DNA of 64,000 bases from Cenococcum geophilum 1.58 (taxonomy: Eukaryota; Ascomycota; Dothideomycetes; Gloniales; Gloniaceae), in the NCBI GenBank assembly GCA_001692895.1, contig KV748200.1, forward strand, positions 1,996,914 to 2,060,913, read 5' to 3'. A model generated the notes under the pieces. It worked only from the letters and a program-made list of their open reading frames with translations. It searched no databases and had not been told where the DNA came from. Within the stretch, counting starts at the first letter, position 1; each line of letters starts with the position of its first letter. Both the position numbers and the translations under genes were made by a program. Of the stretch, positions 58,900-64,000 are shown piece after piece.

Positions 58900-61800
58900 A
58901 AGGGTCTCGCTACTAATAAAGTCTATAACATTTATCCTTACTACCCTCCTTATATTTTAACGCCACTAATCTCCTCTCTATTATTATTATCCTTATTATT
59001 ATTACCGGCACCGCCCTAGCTATTATTATTAGCGCCCTTTCCATCGGCCTTATTTTATACTTTAGTATAATTACTAGTGCCGCTAATATTTACTATACCC
59101 ACGAAGTTAGGGATAGTAATATTAAAGTTAATATCCATACTATATAAAATAGGCGTATAATTAGCTATATGCTAGCGGTAGATACGCTATATAGTTTTAT
59201 TAACGTTAAATAGGGCAATAAGTTACTAGAAGTGCTCTTTCTATTTAAGATTCTTAATAGTAATAAATACCTTATTATCCTTATACTACTTCTTAATTTT
59301 ATAATACGCGGTATTTATAAAGGTCTTATTACCGGTATAATAATTATAGATTACCTAGGAACTACTAATAATAATAAGGCCCGCTTATAGTCTAGTAATT
59401 ATAAAAAGGTTCCTTACTATATTTTAGATAAATTTTAGCGGACTAGTAACTATTATATTATATACTAATAACTCTACCTAGCCGCCTTAGATACCGTTAA
59501 CAGTAAAGACCTTAATCTCGCTAACTACTAGCGCAAATTCCTGCCACTTACTGCCATCTTACTGGGCGTAGCACTATTCTTTAAGCGCATGCAGCGCTGC
59601 GAAGTAGATAGTAAGTTAGGCTATATATAAAACGGTAAGGCTAACCTCTAATGGCTTAAATCTAAAGTCTATTAGCGCTATAGCTACCTAAAATACGCGT
59701 TAAGCGTAGACTAAGTTATACGTTAATTAGCTAAGCTTATTTATCTATATAGTACTATTAACGGTAAGAAAGGCAACAGGGTGGTTATAGCACAGTATAT
59801 TCTTAAAAAAGCTTACTGCCAGCTTTAACTACTCTTAGTCCTTAACTATTAGGCTTATCTAAAGCTGGCCGTATAGTAGGACGGCATTTATAAGATATAT
59901 AATATCTTTAATAAATTAATATTATAGTAAGAACTATACCGTATCCGTATTAGCCGCGAGGAGACGCGTATAGAGGGAGATAGATTTTTAATAGTAGAAT
60001 AGATTATTAAAATTAGAACTAAGGATTGGTTTTAGTTAGTATATATTACTAAGAAAAACCTAAGATATAGGGTTACTAGCTTAGATCTATAAACCTCCTT
60101 AAATTAAATATAATCTACTTTAGGCAAACCTAGCGAAACTACCTAGCTTGGACGCCTTCCTGGCCTTATTATAGAAAACTATATATATAGCGCTAATAGA
60201 ATATATATAAGTTTATAAGACTATATTAGGTATTATAAAAATAATATTAGCCTTCTTAGCTAGGTTTATAATAACTACGTTAGCTATAACTATTAATTCT
60301 ATCTTATTATTTTGCGTTATATTATTACTAAGCGTAAATTAGTATAAGTATTAGCGGAATTCGGCGTATTTAGTTATATTAGGGTCTACAATAAAATATA
60401 GGTTTCTATTACTATTTAAGACACCTATAAGGCGTAATAACTACTAACCTTTAGATAAATCTATAACCTATAACTACTTATTAAAGCTAGTGGTATTACT
60501 AGCCTTAAACGTATGGTAGAGTAGGAATACTATATTTAGCATAGACGCGTCCTTATTAATTATAGCATAGTTACCCTATTCCTTAAAATACTTAGAATAA
60601 GTGTTAATACTTACCGCTATTCGCTATATAACGGTATCCTGCTTATAAACCTTAGTTTCTATTAAGCGTATATAGCGGCAAAGGATAATAGGAAATTTAG
60701 CGGGACGGCCTTATATAATTAGTGCCTTATAGTCCTCTATAAGCGTATTATTAATTATCTTAGCTAGCATATCTAGTTAGTAATTAAGCGGTAATAGGAC
60801 CTAGATTCTAGTAGGATCCTACTAAGGCAACCTAAGTTAATACTGGTATCGTACTAAGATAGTTAGAAAGGTTAATTTCCTAATACCACTAGGGCCTTAT
60901 ATTAGTAAAATACCGCCTATTATATATTTAAGCGCAATATAGGCACCTATTTACTCTTTATTAAATAGTAGCAAAACGGCTTTAAGGGCATTATTAACCG
61001 AGTTCTTTCTATACTTAGCAATATTATAGTTAAAGTAACTAATACGCGGGAGATCTGTAAAGTTGTTAGATAGTATAATTTAGCGCTTAATATAGAAACT
61101 GTTGCCTCCTTACTATAGGTAGCATAGAGTATTAATCTCTTAGGAGATTCTAACCTTAGGGATATACTTAGTTATAAGACATTCAATGCCCTATACTATA
61201 ATTAGGGCCTTACTTAAGTTACTAATTATTATAAAGTTATTACTGCTTAGGATATACTCTAGAGCGAATATAGGGTTTAGTATAAACTTATAACCTACCT
61301 ATAGTTAAAAAATAAAAGTATAGTAGTTATAGCCGGAGTTAAAGGGAGTAGTATTAATAATAACTCCTTTCTAGCTAGCCTAGCTATTTGCATCTTTACC
61401 TAGAAATAAAATATTAATAAAGTTAGTGCGAAGGGTAAGACTATTAACTATTTAAATGGTAGCGTAGTAGACTTAGTCCGCGCTATTTAGGAAGGTAATA
61501 AAATAAATAGTAATAGGTACCTAAGGGTTTTAATTAACGGCCTTAAGGCTTATAACTACGGTATAGAACTAGACCGTAAAATACTTAAGAACGCTATTAA
61601 ACTAATACCTTACGGGGATTTTATATAATAGTCGGTCCTTTATTAAGAGCTGCATACTAAGCTAAATATTTATATTATAGTTCTTCCACTAGCGACCTAA
61701 AGGATTGTTAACGCTCTGCTGTTATAGGCTTGCGTTTAGGCTTACGATATAACTATTAAGCTATTTAGTGCCTAGCGTAAAGAAGTAGATAATAACTATA

Positions 61801-63500
61801 GGACTATTTAATAGCATATTCTAAGCTTTATAGATTTATAGTATAAATAGGCCGAAGTCCCTATTAACGAAGAAGTACTTACTAAGTAATATGCGCGTAT
61901 CTAGTATAAGTTTATTAAAGGTAATAACAAACCTAATATAGTAAAGTTATAGGGTTATAGCATCTTATGGGAGAATATAAGTAAGATGCTTAAGCGTAAT
62001 TAGACGTAATAGTTATTAAATAACTAAAGAAGCAGTATTAGCAGTATTAACCTTAATATTACCAGCGATATTAGTATCTATAAATTAGATAGACGCTGTC
62101 TTATATAAATAATAAGTAGGTATTTTACTAATCTTATAAGATACCTAAAACGTAATGCTATATACTATAATATGCTTTTTAATAATTTGTATAATAAACT
62201 AAACTATAAAGTAGTTATTATTTAAAAGCTAGAGTATATCTAAAGGTTCAGCTATTATAGAATCGCTATCCTCTATATTGGTGTCTAGATTATCTACTAG
62301 GCTATCCGCTACTAGATAGAAGCCGGCTATATTAAGAGGTTTAGGCAATAGAGAGGTAATAACTGTACTTAAAGTAGTAGTACCTAGTGTATTTACCTTA
62401 CCTAAAGCGGTTGCGGCGTCTATTATCTAAATTAAAGTAGGTCTACTTATATAATTATTAATATTATGCCCTATAACTTTATAGTTCTTATATACCTAAT
62501 TATAAAAGACAGTTTAATAGTCTAGGGAGCTATAGTTTAGGTAAGTCTACTTCTTTTTACCTAATAGCTAGGGACAGTCTTACTTTCTATAGCCTATAGC
62601 ACTATATTAGTTACATATTATACTAAAATAGTTACTTTTAAGATAACTAGCTTCCCTATAATTATTATATATAGGGTTAAGGTAGTTAGCTTTAAGATAA
62701 CTAGCTTTACTATAGCCGCAATAAAGTTAAGAAGCTTTCTTAAGAGGATAATTGGCGCGTATATAGCCGGTAAACAGATAAAAATAGTATTTTAAAGTAT
62801 TATTAGCTAAGAGGTATAAACTATTAAGCTTTAGAAAAAGAGGCTTATTAAATATAGGGCCCTTACTATTACCTTATAAGATACTAGAGCCCATAGCCGC
62901 TATAGTTAAGGCAATCTTAAAAACTATAACGCCCTTAGTAAATTTTTTATGGTTACGGATATAGTTAATATCGCAAGTTATAAAATAATTAGTAGGTAGG
63001 TCCATTTTAGTAATAGGCTATATTAAGCAGTAGTTTATATAAACGTATTAATAAATATAGATTCTCTATTATATAGCTAAGGCTAAAAATAAGGTAGCTA
63101 ATTTACTATATTATAAGGCTTTATAGCTTAAATAGATCTATAAAAGCACTGGTTATAAAGGTAGATACTAGTAGAATAGGAGTAAGGGTAGGTAGTTAGT
63201 AGAATTAGGTTAACTAGTAAAGATAAGGAAATAAGGCGCGCCCTAATAAAATTATATAAGTAAGGCCTTAGCGGTAAAGTATATGGTTATATACTTTATA
63301 GGTTAAATGTATATAAGGGTAAATTTATAGTAATAAGACTAACTTATAAAGGAAGACGCGGTATAATATAAGTTACAGGGACTACTCTATCTAGCCTATC
63401 TCTTAATATAGGCTAGGCGATAGTCTAGCACTATTAAGCTCTTATAGTTTATAATGCGAGTATATAAATATATAGAAGGGTAAGGAAAAAGAGAAGTAAG
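58900..63500 (-). pseudogene. SF1 UPF1/NAM7-like helicase gene relic
   Basis: Minus strand. Core 59150-61560 is convincing. ALKAVLLLFNKE precedes the nucleotide-binding region, where GPSGIRKLTFLTILVRYQY (about 60839-60895) occupies the Walker A position of the family (usually GPPGTGKT). PLNYQLDMLAKIINNTLIED (about 60737-60796) corresponds to motif Ia (APTN), and ALII and GRPAKFPIILCRYIRLIETK follow. IVIANVVIINLAKKANIIFI (about 60235-60294) precedes the motif II position. IKVFTVNGI (about 59492-59518) and AGLIIISSS (about 59365-59391) correspond to the C-terminal helicase block with the VALTRAR-type motif. The tail is Asn/Asp/Glu-rich (about 58960-59030). Upstream to about 62450 an acidic linker (ADSLVDNLDTNIEDSDSII) is readable; the N-terminus up to 63500 is uncertain. 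Key catalytic residues are altered and the frame has many RIP-type stops, so it is non-functional. A host gene duplicate or transposon cargo are both possible. Confidence 0.6.
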
Positions 63501-64000
63501 TAGTAAAGTAAAAGCACCTTACTATAGGTAGGCTAATTATATTATAGGTAAACGGAAACTTAAATACTATAATCCTTTAAAAATATTACTAATAAGTATA
63601 GCCTACTATTATTAGAAAGTATAAGTTTTTTCCTCCCTTAATTAGTAAGAGAAAAGGTATTATTAACTAAATAATCTCTTACTAGAGTACTAGGTGGGGA
63701 GTGGGATATTATAAAATTATATATAGTTTTAAATAGATCTAAAATAAAGATATTAAATTTAAGAGACTTTAACGCAATAAATACTATAGTAGAATACTAA
63801 CCTTTTATATAATACCAAATAGATAAATAGTAAGATAAGTTAATATTACTAAGCGGCTAGATACTAGTATATACAATATATCTACTATCCTAAAATACCT
63901 TAAAATGCCGCAAAATGCTATAAAATGCTATTAATTATATAAACTTATAATATAAGATATAAAACCTCTTACTACCTTTTATAGTAGATATGCGTTTAAA
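63501..64000. other. AT-rich DNA, no gene seen
   Basis: Heavily TA-biased to the window edge. No motif, LTR or tandem array recognised. Confidence 0.4.

Noticed and set aside
61300-62450. Plus-strand coding-like frame antisense to the N-terminal helicase region
   Set aside because: It also reads as protein with few stops, but the minus frame runs on without a shift from the recognised helicase core, so I take the plus frame as its shadow.

Overview
The window looks like repeat-packed heterochromatin of a filamentous ascomycete (Pezizomycotina). The reasons: TA-rich DNA in which CpA/TpG sites look depleted and almost every coding-like frame is closed by TAA/TAG, as repeat-induced point mutation (RIP) leaves it; LTR pairs that differ mainly by transitions; short fungal-type spliceosomal introns; and fungal transposase and chromodomain families. 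I found no intact host gene, no tRNA or rRNA, no CRISPR array and no telomere repeat. A centromeric, pericentromeric or subtelomeric AT-rich block would fit.

Layout. 1-5372: a chromovirus (Ty3/Gypsy) copy on the minus strand, cut by the window edge, with a small unmutated LTR-like insert at 4613-4868. 5373-9245: an intron-rich MULE-like transposase relic (minus). 9404-27346: a nest of Gypsy copies bounded by a pair of inverted repeat arms. Inside it a complete-length copy (10323-18346, target duplication GTATA) sits in an older plus-strand copy (9541-19599), and a second family (19979-25924, target duplication ACGAT) sits in another plus-strand relic (19600-27186). 27347-34530: a satellite of about 12-bp AGCTCT subunits organised in higher-order units, split by a Copia element (28273-33627, duplication ATTAA). 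34530-39500: decayed DNA with at least six different tandem arrays and an unidentified minus-strand gene relic. 39500-56900: a CACTA/Plavaka-like transposase relic (minus), split by a chromodomain Gypsy element (41071-47066, duplication GTTAA) and by a gag-only LTR element (49467-56270, duplication ATAG). 56980-58250: an unidentified plus-strand gene relic. 58900-63500: a decayed SF1 UPF1/NAM7-like helicase gene (minus).

The observation I rate highest: in three Gypsy copies, belonging to at least two lineages, a second coding-like stretch lies between the pol/integrase end and the 3' LTR on the strand opposite to pol. It encodes a small Cys-cluster plus helical, Lys/Glu-rich protein. The placement, orientation and short sequence motifs recur, which suggests a convergent antisense accessory gene carried by these retroelements.

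LTR retroelements are described here only as fossils: family, limits, parts, nesting and relative age.
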